Shown one piece after another: positions 26,440 through 49,301 of a stretch of 64,000 nt of DNA; within the stretch, counting starts at the first letter, position 1, and every line of letters starts with the position of its first letter. The notes beneath the pieces were generated by a model. That model made no database searches, was not told where the DNA came from, and saw only the letters and a program-made list of their open reading frames with translations. The DNA comes from Apricaphanius iberus (Eukaryota; Chordata; Actinopteri; Cyprinodontiformes; Aphaniidae). A program made the position numbers and the translations under genes. The stretch is from assembly GCA_028564705.1 (NCBI GenBank), contig JAPXFQ010000189.1, positions 992,001-1,056,000 on the forward strand, read 5' to 3'.

Positions 26440-26800
26440 AAATTTGGAGCTTAAGGTTTCAAAACCTGAGAGTGCTGTAACTGTAAAGAATGGAGGTGGG
26501 AGCATGATGCTGTGGATAAAAAAGGTAGAGTAAACCCTCCAAATTTGTAAACTTTACCTTAATCCCACAGCTATGGTTGAAACTTGGACTTACTTGGGTA
26601 TTCCAACAACCTAATGATGCCAAACACACATCAGAGGTGGTTTCAGAATGGATGAATCAGGGTACCCATAACCTTCTGGACTGTCCTGGACTTCATCCAT
26701 GTTAGAAATGTATAAATAATGTTTGAAAGCTTGAATGCAACAAATTTTAAATCATTCTAGGTGTATATCAAAAGCTTTATTATACAGGTGCACAGAGGAA
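26440..26800 (+). mobile_element. Decayed Tc1-like transposase fragment
   Basis: The run 'ggaggtgggagcatgatgctgtgg' encodes a GGGSMMLW-like motif. Further downstream come 'tttcagaatggatgaatcagg' and 'ccttctggactgtcctgg', all in the order expected for the C-terminal half of a Tc1-like transposase. Frames are broken. Confidence 0.6.
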
Positions 26801-27764
26801 ATGTAAAAGTATACTGAAGCAGATAAAGAAGGCTTCCCCAATCTACAGCTGAGTGTACTGGGACAGGAAAGGCCAACGGAGGATCATGCAAACTTCCAAA
26901 TTTTTCAATTTTATATAATGCACATGTTTCTTAAGCAGGTGTGATACATTTCTGTTAAACTGCTACAGAGATCACCTGTCAATTATGATCACAAGCAGTG
27001 TGAATACACTTAAGACTCATTAAATGCAAAATGACAAGGGCATAGATAATTATGTATATGTGCATAGATGAATTATTAACTACAGATAGAAGAATATTGT
27101 AAAGGAGACTGGAAGAAATATTACTAACCAATCAAAATTTAAATAGTCAGATTTGCATATAAACTATGTCCAACAACAAACAAAATGACTGTGTGCACAG
27201 TTGCACCGATGCAAACCCTCATAAACAAATGGAGTTAGTGGATTAGAAAGAGGCAGGGGAAGGTGCAGAGCAGTTCCTTCCCATGGGTCAGATGAAGAGA
27301 TAAAAGAGCAAAGAGGATCACAGAAGAACAGATAAAGGGTAAAAGCAGGGTGCAGAAAAAAGGAGCAGGGCACATATAATAGAATAACACACATTTAACC
27401 AGAGTCAATGGAGCCAAATTAGTTATCTATGGTCCTAGGGGCAGTGAGGGGTAAGCTGTGTTGCTCAACTCTCCTCCAGGTTACTTTTCATGTAGCCGCA
27501 GCAGGATGGTGCAGGTACACATGAAACTTTAATTAATTTGACTTTTTTGTTGCAACACAGAGTGAATGAAAGGTGACCAGTTTCTAAAATAACTAATCAG
27601 GATGATTGGCCTGAGGTTTTTACTTCTGGTTTATTAAAAAAAAAGAAATCAGTGAACATGAGTGTACTTTTAAGTAGCAAAACTAAAAAAACAAAAATAC
27701 AGTGGGCTAAAAATGTGAAAAGAATGGCTGAAGAATCCAGTTTTCAAACTGAAAACAAACTTAA

Positions 27765-28555
27765 GGATCCTTGCAAAAGTATTTTTTAAACCTTAATTTT
27801 ATTTCTGTTGTTTTGTAGATGTAGAACGTAATGGTAGAGTAAAAGATTAAAAGAGTAAAGGAGTACAAAAAAGCCAGAAAAAAGTGTTTCATGAATTTTA
27901 ATTAATTAACATTATGTGAAACACATTTCACTGCAGTTACACCAGAAAGTCTTTTGAAATTTTGGTGACTGGGAGCTCTCAATACCTTAACATCATTTAA
28001 CGCAAAACATTGTACAGCAGCACTTCCTGTTAGTTTAGAGTTGTGCTGCAGATAAACGGCTGGGCAAGTTTTTGGCTGCCCCCAAAACTTTTTTTTGTGT
28101 GTTTTTTTCATGTTAAGAGTAAACATCAAAGAGCTTTGTGAATCCCATCTGCTCAAATGTTCCCTCAAAGACTCATGTCACAACTCAGTTGTTCCAGTTG
28201 TCAATGGATTGTCAGCTAGCAGTGCATAGTTCGTGCTAAAGACGATAATGGTGGAAGACCTACTAAACATTATCAGAACAGAGGCATCCTGTCTATCTTC
28301 AAGAAGACCTGACTCTTCAGACATCACCTATCCTATGTCCCTACCCTTCTGCTGCACCATCTTTCAGCACTTACCCTTTATGCATGTGCACCAAATCTAA
28401 ACTATCACCTCAGACAAATTAAACAGGCTGCTGCACACATTAAATTGGTCTATCATATGAAATGCGGTTTGAAATAGACTGATGTTTATGGCTACAACTT
28501 TTCAAAATCATGTACAGACAGTCAAAAGATTGAATACTTTTGTAAATCACTGTAA
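27765..28555. mobile_element. Tc1-like remnant with inverted ends
   Basis: The left end 'ccttgcaaaagtatt' (about 27770) and the right end 'gaatacttttgtaaat' (about 28532) are inverted versions of the terminal motif of a teleost Tc1-like family. The roughly 750 bp between them has no intact frame. Confidence 0.5.
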
Positions 28556-29205
28556 CCTCATTTTGCATCTTGAAACAATAACTCACTGCAAATTTCAGAT
28601 CATAATAAAGGAAAGGGGGAAATTAAAATCTCTATAAATGGGAACTTAATATTTTGTGCTAGTATTTTTGTGCTCCTGTACACACTAACCCATTAAAAGT
28701 TACATTGTCCAGCAAACCTTTATTGAGCCTGGAAGACATTATTTAAATTCAATAAAGTTGCTGCACTAGTTATGAAACATTTTTATCTTGGGGCACTTTG
28801 CCAGAAAAACAGGTCCAATTCCAATCCATGCAAACCGTTTGGTATTATGTAGCTTTGTTTTCTGAATTATTATTGTGTTTTGTACAGGGTAATCTGTTTT
28901 CTAATACTTTCCTAAAAAAATATAAAAAATAATTGAAAAAACAACAACTTTTTACTTTGGTAATGTAATAAAACACATTGTCTTATAGCGAGGCAGACAT
29001 TTTTATAGTGAGGTTCTTTTAATAGGTTATGAGAAGTTAACGTCTTACAGTATATGATGCTCAATTATTCCCATTTATCAATTTTAATTCACAAGGAAAC
29101 AAGAAAACCTTTGTTAGAATTGTTAGAATTGTTTTGCAAAAATATTTTCAAACCCTGTTTGACAGTTTCATCAGCAGTTTTAATTGTGAAGGGAGGAGTC
29201 ACTCA

Positions 29206-29211
29206 CACGTG
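29206..29211. promoter_or_regulatory. CACGTG E-box upstream of aldh18a1
   Basis: A perfect E-box lies about 130 bases upstream of a candidate 5' exon boundary and about 320 bases upstream of the aldh18a1 start. ALDH18A1 is a reported MYC target in mammals. Whether this site is used is inference. Confidence 0.3.
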
Positions 29212-29260
29212 TAGTTTTCCTCTGCTGCTCACAGTCTGTCTGTGATGGAGAGACAAATAG

Positions 29261-29341
29261 ATGGTCAAACAAGATGAAGAATATTTTATAGAGAAACGGA
29301 CCAGGAACAGAATTGCTATAGTGGAACTTCAGAAGCTTGAA
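29261..29341 (+). other. Candidate 5' leader exon of aldh18a1 with upstream ATG frame
   Basis: An open frame starts at 29261 and reaches a good donor (gaa|gtaaga) after base 29341. An acceptor (ttctag) before 29514 would join it to the first coding exon. The joined frame stays open across the splice but is out of register with the P5CS start at 29533, and would stop just after the next splice. It would be an overlapping upstream ORF if the exon is real. The transcription start is not visible. Confidence 0.3.
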
Positions 29342-29532
29342 GTAAGAATAAACCCTTATTTATTTGCATTTTATTTCTCAAAAAAAGTTGTTAACGCTTC
29401 ATGTTATGGCTTACATCTCTATATGTTTTTAAATAAACAGAACCTTTTTTATGTTTTTATTATGATATGTATCATATTTCAAATTAACATAAATATATAT
29501 TTTTTTATTCTAGGATAAAAAAGAAGCTCAGC

Positions 29533-41763
<12,231 letters not shown>

Positions 41764-41785
41764 GATGGTTTCCATGTTGGCGTCT

Positions 41786-41816
41786 GTCTGTCTATTTGTC
41801 CGTCTGTCTGTCTGTT
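41786..41816 (+). repeat. Imperfect (TCTG)n microsatellite in aldh18a1 3' UTR
   Basis: A run of tctgtctgtctat ... cgtctgtctgtctg begins 23 bases after the aldh18a1 stop codon. It is probably polymorphic and otherwise unremarkable. Confidence 0.8.
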
Positions 41817-42112
41817 CCATATGTTCCTAACAGAACTCTTCATTCTCGGACTGCAGGTTTACTAGTAGTTCCTAGGATTTCTAAAAGTATGATGGGAGGA
41901 AATTATTTTAGTTATTAGGTTTATCTCCTTTGGAACCAGCTCCCTGTTGTGTTTCTGTCTGTTTCTTATTTTTTCAGTTGGCTACAAAAAACCCAAAACA
42001 TGATACCAATATTGTAGCAAACCAAAATAATTTGAGTAACTTATAAAACAGGAAACATTTGGTCTTGTTTATTTACAGATTTTGAGTGGGAAAATATGTT
42101 TTTTAACTAGCA

Positions 42113-42118
42113 AATAAA
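42113..42118 (+). terminator. Candidate polyadenylation signal of aldh18a1
   Basis: AATAAA occurs 350 bases after the aldh18a1 stop, with another similar motif (taataaaaa) near 42170. Confidence 0.55.
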
Positions 42119-42179
42119 CATGGTTTCAACTATACATCTTCAACCAATATATTTCACTGGCTTTGTTTCTTAATAAAAA

Positions 42180-45100
42180 ATGATGTTACTGAATTATTTC
42201 AAGCAGTTTTGGAAAAATTGGACCAGACCATTTCAGGTGTGAATTGTTTAAGTCTGATTCGTGTAGTTCAACCTGATTGTTCTCGATATTAAACGAAATT
42301 AAAATCAGGAAATTATGGATATTTATTTATTTTCTTATTGTTGCCAGCTGTGCTCATTTTCCCAATTTTATTGTTGTTTTTTTTCTGCTTGTTCCTTGTG
42401 GTGCCCAGAGCCTCTGTCAGAGCTGGGAAGGCTAACTGACAAGCCTTCCTCTTTAAAGCTGCAGGGCTGAATGAGACTGCTGTTAAGTGAAGCTCTGTAG
42501 CTCTCCAGCTTCTGAGCTCCTTTCTGATGTCTCTGCGATGCACGTTTAAGGTTTGCTTTTTGGTTCTTTAATGAGAGTAATGTTGAATAAAAAAAAGTTG
42601 AAGAATATTTGGGATTTCTTTTTTCTACTTTTCTTTGATTTCCTTTTGTTCCTGCTGTTGAAGTGTTGAGGATTTTTACATGTATGCTCATCGCTGTCCT
42701 GGCTCTAGACTTTCTACTTTTACAAAGAACACAAATTAACGCGAAGGAGGGGGAAGAAAAGTCATGCTGATCAGAAAAACAGATGTCTAAAAGGGGGCCT
42801 TTTTAAAGTTGCCCATAGGGAAACTTGCGTTGCTGGAAGTGGGGCAAAGAAAGATGGAAGACAATACTATAGAGGTTTAATTATCCAGCCATCAGAAATG
42901 AAAAGAGAGACGAGGAGAACTGAGACTAATAATGGAATCATAGACTTATGTTCTGGGTTTCTTCTGTTTCCCCCCACCCCAATTTTTCTCTCTTTTCTAT
43001 CATCTAAAGAATTCATTCTCCAAAACGCACTACTTACCCTTCAATCAGCTTCCTGTCATAAGTCCAAAGGGTTCAGAGATGAAGAAGGAGAGAAAACTCG
43101 AATCTCACTTTTTTCTTCCTTTTTAAGTGCGAAGCGATTGAAAATATCATCTAAATGACTGGAGGTAAAGAAGGAATAATGTAGGGACAATGAGAATTAG
43201 CTCTTTGGTGCATTGTAGTTTACAGGGTTTTATCTTACCCAATTTAGCAAGTCAAAGTTAGCTACAGTTTCAGCTGATGTGTAGTTTAGGTGTAAGTGCA
43301 TAATTAGTGTTTTCAGCATAACACCCTGTGATTTATCTATGAAATAAAAAATAAGTAAATAAACGAATTAATTGTTTGCAGTGTGATGATTTTAACAAGA
43401 ATTATAGCCATCATATTCTACAAAATGCTTTTTCATAGTGTTCCTGTGATTGTATAAAGATCGGCACAAAATGACAAACTATTCGAGTGTTAACTATTTA
43501 TACAATGAGGTGTACACGCCCTGCCACCACTCCCTGCCTTTACTGTAACAATGCCCTGTACAATTTAACTGATAACAAAACAAATCTGTTTTTAGAAAAT
43601 GGGAAGAGTACAAGTGTTGCAATATGGTTGATGAGGTGTGCACACCTTTAAACAAATACTTTGTTGAAGCAGCTTTCTTTCATTTCAGCATTCAGTTTTC
43701 TCAGATTTTCACCTGCCTGTCCGATTAATAGTTAACTTTCAGTTGTCCTATTGAAATTTCACTGACATTTACTCATTAGCAGCCTTTAGCTAAAGCAATA
43801 TTTTGCAGGGAGGTTACAAAACAGTATCAGACAGGAGAAGTACACCTAAAATTATCTTGATTGTATGCAGTATATACTAATAAAAGCAAAGTTTTCACAT
43901 GTTCTGGTTGTGTTCTACATGCCACAAGGATTTTCTATAATCTTAATTTATCTCAAATAATCAGTGAGGTTGTAAGAAAGAATGGGGTAAAGTGTTATGG
44001 GCTGATGAAAGCAACATTTTTTTTTTTTTTGGGGGGGGGCACTCTGCAAAAAGTGGTTTGGCAGAGGAACAACACCGTACATCAAAAGAATACCACAGTC
44101 ATTTCATTTAAATCAAGTATGCATTTTCAGTCAGTAAATCAAATTATTGAATGAAGTGCATACGGTAGTGTGTGTGTGTGTTAACATTCTTACACAAATA
44201 GTTAACAAATGCTGGCCTCAGCAAACCAGAATATGTGCAGTGAGTGAAGAAATGGACAACAACAACTCAGCACAGTAAACTTGGTACGTTTTGTACTGTT
44301 TGATTTTGATAAATGTGTTGTTGTTGGTGTGTTGTTGTTATACGGGTGTTGTTGGTTCCTGCTTCCGCAGTCTCATCACTTCCAGTAAGGGGAGTGCCCA
44401 GGCCAGTCACAACTCGACTAATCTTGGATGATAGTTACATGCCGAGTGATTTGACTCTCTAACCACATTCTCTGGGTGCCTAAGCTCGATTATGTTGTTA
44501 GCAGATTAGGCCAGTTCAGTTTGATTTCAGTGGGACTAATGTGTATACATGCATTTCAAAAATCCAAATTTAATCAGACTATGGCAATAAGTTTTCTCTC
44601 ACTGCATGTAAAACCACCGAGTGAAACAGGGTGGTGGCAGCATCATGCTGTGGGGAGGCTTTTCCTCGACAGGGATAGGCAAGTTTGAGTCTTGTCAGTG
44701 ACCTTCTCTTCATCCAGGACTTGCACAGTGTAGGGTTAGCAAAAACGCCACTCATTGTGGACACAAACAGATAAGACTTTTACCTTCAGGTTGGTGTTGC
44801 AGAGCAATATTTGGAAAAAAGAGTTTTGTTGGTGGGGTTTTTTTCCACAGGCTGCCTCTCTGATTAACACAATGAACACCTTACAGCCAGAGTAGTCAAC
44901 TACTATGTTATAAAACAAAGTCATTTTTTTCATTTATTTTTATCTATAGAAAACATTGGCTGAAAATACAAGTAAATATTGGTACAAAAGGCAATTTAAA
45001 ATGTTATGAAATACCTTAGCCAGAGTCTAGACATAAATCTGAGACAAAATTTACAGTGTGGCTATAACAGAGCTAAAGACAAGAAATGTCCTCATCATCG

Positions 45101-46370
45101 ATAGCTCTAGGTAGACAAACATTGCCTAGACAGTATGTTTGTGGATGATGGAGTCCTACTAAAGACTGAAAGCTGGAAAAAAAAATCAGAAAGGTGTTTC
45201 AACACACTTTTAATTCAGTAGTATAGACATATGCTACCATTGCTTTAGCAGTTTTTCAAGTAATTTCTGTATAATGTGTGTTGAATTAAACATGCACCCA
45301 TTGTATATTATCTGTTTGTTTTTTATTTGAGTGATATTACTCTGATTAGACATCATTGTTATGAGTCTAGAAGTAGTTCTGCCAAATCTGTAAGGGACAT
45401 TTGTCTTATATTATTACTAAGCAAACTACTAATTTAGAACTAAAATACAGCTATTTTTTAAAATATTTCCATATTGTGAAGTGTTTTTCCACCCAACTAA
45501 TTGAATCTAATATCATAAACCACTGCCCCATATCCGCTTAAACAACCTCAGTTTCATCTTATGACATCCCATGTCGCCTTTAACCATCAGTGCCCCCAGA
45601 ACCCAGCACAACCTCTCCCCTGTTGAACCATGTTGATGTTTTGTTGTCCACTGGGCATTGTTGTTCAAGGATATAAAAAAAGATGATTGGCAAATCACTA
45701 CACTCCTTTAATTGAACATTACTCAAGGCCAAAACTCATATTACTTGTTTAGCTTGATCTTAAGGCTCTCAAATGCTTCCCCCGCTGGGCCTCAAATTTT
45801 TAAAATCAATAATTAATGGTCAAAGTTACTTATTCATGTGTATCTTCTCCAATTACGCAGTATCTAATTAACAATTTCAATAATTGATATTTATTTCTGA
45901 AAGGGCTCAGAATCTGGGTGTGATGAAAAATGCATGAGCAGAGGATGTGGATGGGGTTTTGTTTTTTGTTCTGAGAGAGCTTGATGCTCGGGGCTAATAA
46001 CAGGCCACTTTGACTCTGGCTCTTTGAGTTGGCACTGGTCTTGTGATGTTGATCTAACACGGGCATCTTTCATGGACCCGAAGCGCTGACTCTGTACCAT
46101 GTGATCTCATAAAGACTCCAACATGCCCATCCTCAGATACTCTTCTTTTTGTCTTTAACAGCAAACTTCAAAGAATAAGCTTCTGTTTCCTTGATAATTT
46201 CTCTCTTTGTATGTGTGATGACGCTAAAGACAACTCCAAAATCTTGGACCTCAATCGTTACTCTTATTGTCTGTATCCATATATGCATCTAAAGTTTAAG
46301 AGAAGAGATGATCTGATGTCAGCTATGTGAGTGAACGAAAAACTGAAAAGTCCTTTGTTGATTTTAATCA
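42180..46370. other. Intergenic, between convergent aldh18a1 and the gamma-crystallins
   Basis: No exon is supported. A Tc1-like fragment with ggtggtggcagcatcatgctgtgg lies at 44620-44700. Another transposon-like fragment lies near 45600-45720 (gttgaaccatgttgatgttttgttgtcc ... gattggcaaatcac). A T11-G9 homopolymer junction occurs near 44017-44039. The rest shows nothing identifiable. Confidence 0.6.
44470..44800 (+). mobile_element. Decayed Tc1-like transposase fragment
   Basis: The sequence around 44630-44670 encodes the GGGSIMLWGGF motif of Tc1-like transposases in plus orientation (caccgagtgaaacagggtgg then tggcagcatcatgctgtgg). Flanking frames are broken. Confidence 0.65.
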
Positions 46371-46378
46371 AGTTTTCA

Positions 46379-46384
46379 TTTATT
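46379..46384 (-). terminator. Candidate polyadenylation signal, crystallin gene 1
   Basis: The minus strand reads AATAAA about 325 bases after the stop codon of the crystallin gene ending at 46708. Confidence 0.4.
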
Positions 46385-46707
46385 GTGATTTCAATAAGAC
46401 AGAAGGTTTAGAACATGCGGGGAAAATCTTTTTTGCGATGGGACAACCAAAGCGAAAAAGTTTGTCAATATTCTATGTGACCTTTGTTTGAGCACTGAGT
46501 TGGAGAGTAACTTCCATACAAAGCAACCAAACAAAGCCATGACCCCACATCAAACAGACCAAACCTCCCTCATTAAAGTGTTTGACTGTAGGTTTGGAGA
46601 CCACACATTTGAGACCACACTCCAACCGAGCTGGTATCAGAGAAACACAAGGTTGAAGTTTTAAAGAGTGGGGCTCAATGGGGTAAAAAAGATAAAGGAG
46701 CTATAAA

Positions 46708-48894
46708 TCAGTTGCTCTCTGTGACACGTCTCAGAGAGCCGAAGCTAGGACTGGTGCTTCCCCACTCGCTGTGCCTTCTGTACTCCCCTGGACGCAAGAA
46801 GTACTGGCGCCCCCTGTAGTTGGTGTGTTCGTGCAGCATCCAGTAGCCCTCCATGACGTTGACAGAGGAGATGTCACGGGTCTGGAAGCGCTCGTGGAGA
46901 TTTGGGCAATCTTCCACCAGCTCCATGTTTTGTCCCGCAAAGTCAGAACGCTCAAAGATCTTCATCCTGTAGTTTCCTTTGTACTGCAGAGGAGAATGTG
47001 TATCAGTTTCAGTGCAGCACGTTTAGAGGAAACCTTGCCACAAAAAAATAGAGGACAATTAAAAAAAACAACTCACAGGAGGCACCATGCGGCATGAGCG
47101 GATGCAGTCGTTGAAGCCGGCCCAGCGCTGGTAGTCGGGATACTCTCCCTTATGCAGCATGTACTGGTAGCCAGAATAGTTGGGCTTCTCATAAGCCACC
47201 CAACAGCCACTGTCAACTTTTATGGAGTTGCAGCGGGTAAAGAAGTTTTGCATCTCGGGGCAGTCACTGCTACACTCATAGTGACGGCCCTGGAAGTTCC
47301 TGTCTTCATAGAAGATAATCTGCATTTGAAAGACGGTTGGTCATTACAATATCAACACAGAGGTTTTTCAAATGGAGCCCCTCTACAAGCTGCCTTTGGC
47401 TGTTCATAAATTACAAATTAAGTTGTTATAGCAGAACCAAAGGAGATTTGGAGTGGATCTCCGGGGCCAATACAGGGTCAGTGAAGCATCACATAAAAAA
47501 TAAGTTTTGGAAACACCAAAGTGTGTTAGTGTCTAATAGTACTGAAGAATCTCAGTAAAGTAGAATATCACCTAGAACAGAGGTGTCAAACTCATTTCCA
47601 TTTTAGGACACATAAAGATAATGAATGTCCTTAAAGGGCCGGCTGTGGCAGAAAATATTTATATATTTGAGAAACCGCTAAAACATGAAAAAATATCTGT
47701 CTCAACAAGTACTTCTTAAAATTAAATAATACTGTACATCTTTTCATAATGATGTGATTCAGGACTATTCAAATAAACACTGATTTGAGTGCTAAAAGGT
47801 TATTTAGGTGCATACAAATAGAAGTTATAAGTTAGATATATGCGCCTCTACAGTGTAGAGGGGCACATCAATGGCCATGACGGGCCTTGACTTTGACATC
47901 TGTGCCCTAGAACCTTATCTAATTTAATGCAACAAATGAGAGTCAAATAGATACATCACCCACAAAATGGTATAGGTCAAGAATACAATTAGTTTCAACT
48001 AACAAGAGCTCAGTTTCTTCAGAAAAATACTAAATACCATTTTTATACAGAACTCATATGTTATCTCCAACAAAATCATAGAGAAGTGCTGAATTTACAG
48101 TTGTCATATACACAAAAACAGTCATTGCCAAAGAAACTGGCTGTTAACAGAGCCCTGTATTCAAGCATATTAGAGGAAAGTTGGGTGGAATGAAAATGTG
48201 TTGTATCTATAATGCAACATGAATGACTGCAGCCTTTAGAGGACTGTGAAACCAGTCCCATTAAAAAATTTGGAATGGATTCATGAGATGTGAATTACTG
48301 TTAGAGTAAGACTTGTTCAGCACGTGGCCTGAACAAGTCTCCTTCCTTGTGTTAAGCCATTTCTAATCCAGAAACATGAGAAATGTCTCACCATGTCCTC
48401 AGCAAGTCTGTATGAATGAATGAATCTACCTTTAAATTGTTTTTTTTTTTTCTTTGGGAAACGTACTGATGCCTGCTTTGAGATATTTTAAAGAGGAAGA
48501 TGAGTCAGGTTTAAAAAAACAGGTTAATTATTAAACATTTTTTTCATAAATGTGTGTCATTATGTTTTGAAAATACTGGCAAGCAAAGTAAAAGTGAGAA
48601 CATGAATGGACAATTTAAAATGGAGAGTAAAGTCTCATTTCCAGTCCCAAGCAAGACAATTCATTTTATTGCTAAAAGTAGTCACAAACATTTTGCTCAT
48701 TGTTTTTAGAATTTTCTTTCATTGTAATTTATTTTACTAATTGAAACTCTGCATCACTGTTTTGCCTATTCAATTGTTGCACCAAAAACGTATTGATCAT
48801 CATATATTCAGTCAATCAAAACTTCTTTTTAAAATCAAGTACTTACATTTTAATAACTATACAGAACTTAAAAACTCAAGCTTACCTTGCCCAT
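46708..48894 (-). CDS. Gamma-crystallin (fish gammaM-like), gene 1
   Basis: Gamma-crystallins are monomeric, densely packed lens proteins made of four Greek-key motifs in two domains. Exons on the minus strand: 48886-48894 (Met-Gly-Lys, donor gtaagc), 47077-47319 (motifs 1-2; [20 protein letters not shown], then [15 protein letters not shown]) and 46708-46983 (motifs 3-4; [18 protein letters not shown], then [18 protein letters not shown], ending RRVTESN). Phases are all zero, total 175 codons, the normal family length. Eight methionines make it only moderately Met-rich beside its neighbour. Intron 1 is about 1.6 kb and holds a hAT-like insertion. A TATA box lies about 60 bases above the ATG. 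Assignment to a numbered crygm paralogue, or to gammaS, is not possible here. Confidence 0.93.
47578..47904. mobile_element. hAT-type nonautonomous element with target-site duplication
   Basis: Ends are cagaggtgtcaaactc (left) and the reverse complement of gactttgacatctgtg (right), imperfect terminal inverted repeats. Flanks are acctagaa (47570-47577) and ccctagaa (47905-47912), an 8-base target duplication with one difference, as expected for hAT elements. The internal 'aaagggccggctgtggc' is typical of this family in fish. It sits in intron 1 of crystallin gene 1. Confidence 0.8.
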
Positions 48895-48952
48895 TGTGAT
48901 TTTGTCCATTTAAGTTCAGAACAGATCGGGTGCAATGCTTCTGACTGGTCCT

Positions 48953-48960
48953 CTTTATAG
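48953..48960 (-). promoter_or_regulatory. TATA box, crystallin gene 1
   Basis: The minus strand reads CTATAAAG, about 60 bases upstream of the ATG, as in lens gamma-crystallin promoters. Confidence 0.75.
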
Positions 48961-48993
48961 ATCCTGCTGGGATCAGGGCTTTGTGAGCTTGAG

Positions 48994-49015
48994 ACAAAGC
49001 TTTTCCATGTCAGCA
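48994..49015 (-). promoter_or_regulatory. Candidate SOX and half-MARE sites, crystallin gene 1
   Basis: Upstream of the TATA box the minus strand has TGCTGA (49010-49015), a half Maf response element, and CTTTGT (48994-48999), a SOX core. Maf and SOX factors are the established activators of gamma-crystallin promoters. Use of these exact sites is inference. Confidence 0.4.
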
Positions 49016-49270
49016 CAGTCCGCTCTATACAAGGTAGAAACTATAGGAATGGTAAGCTGCAGCCGCTGCTTTGTCTCTGTCAAAGCTCTTGTATGTCTAT
49101 AGAAAAATACTGTACGGTGGCATTTTTTCCCCTGAGGCTCTCAGTAAGAGTTTCAGCATTTGCCCTCACTGGCATGAATGCCAGAAATACATGATATTGT
49201 ACCTGTTTATATTGCATACTGTTCCTTAAACAATCCCACAAAAGAAAAGACATTGTTTTAAACTTTGATT

Positions 49271-49276
49271 TTTATT
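49271..49276 (-). terminator. Polyadenylation signal, crystallin gene 2
   Basis: The minus strand reads AATAAA 26 bases after the stop codon of the crystallin gene ending at 49302. This gives a very short 3' untranslated region, common for crystallins. Confidence 0.7.
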
Positions 49277-49301
49277 GTTCATTTGATGATTGCATAGAGT
49301 T

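Larger units (their letters stand above)
23840..29200. other. Intergenic, between divergent pnmt and aldh18a1
   Basis: No coding exon is supported here. The stretch contains Tc1-like debris (about 26440-26800 and 27765-28555), a GC-richer block at 25620-25860 of unknown nature, a small TC run near 25684-25701, and a perfect 12-bp hairpin at 26307-26336. Open frames up to 105 codons show no recognisable domain. Confidence 0.65.

Noticed and set aside
42368..42691. 107-codon minus-strand frame just after aldh18a1
   Set aside because: Lys/Ser-rich with no domain, overlapping another minus-strand frame; most likely chance.
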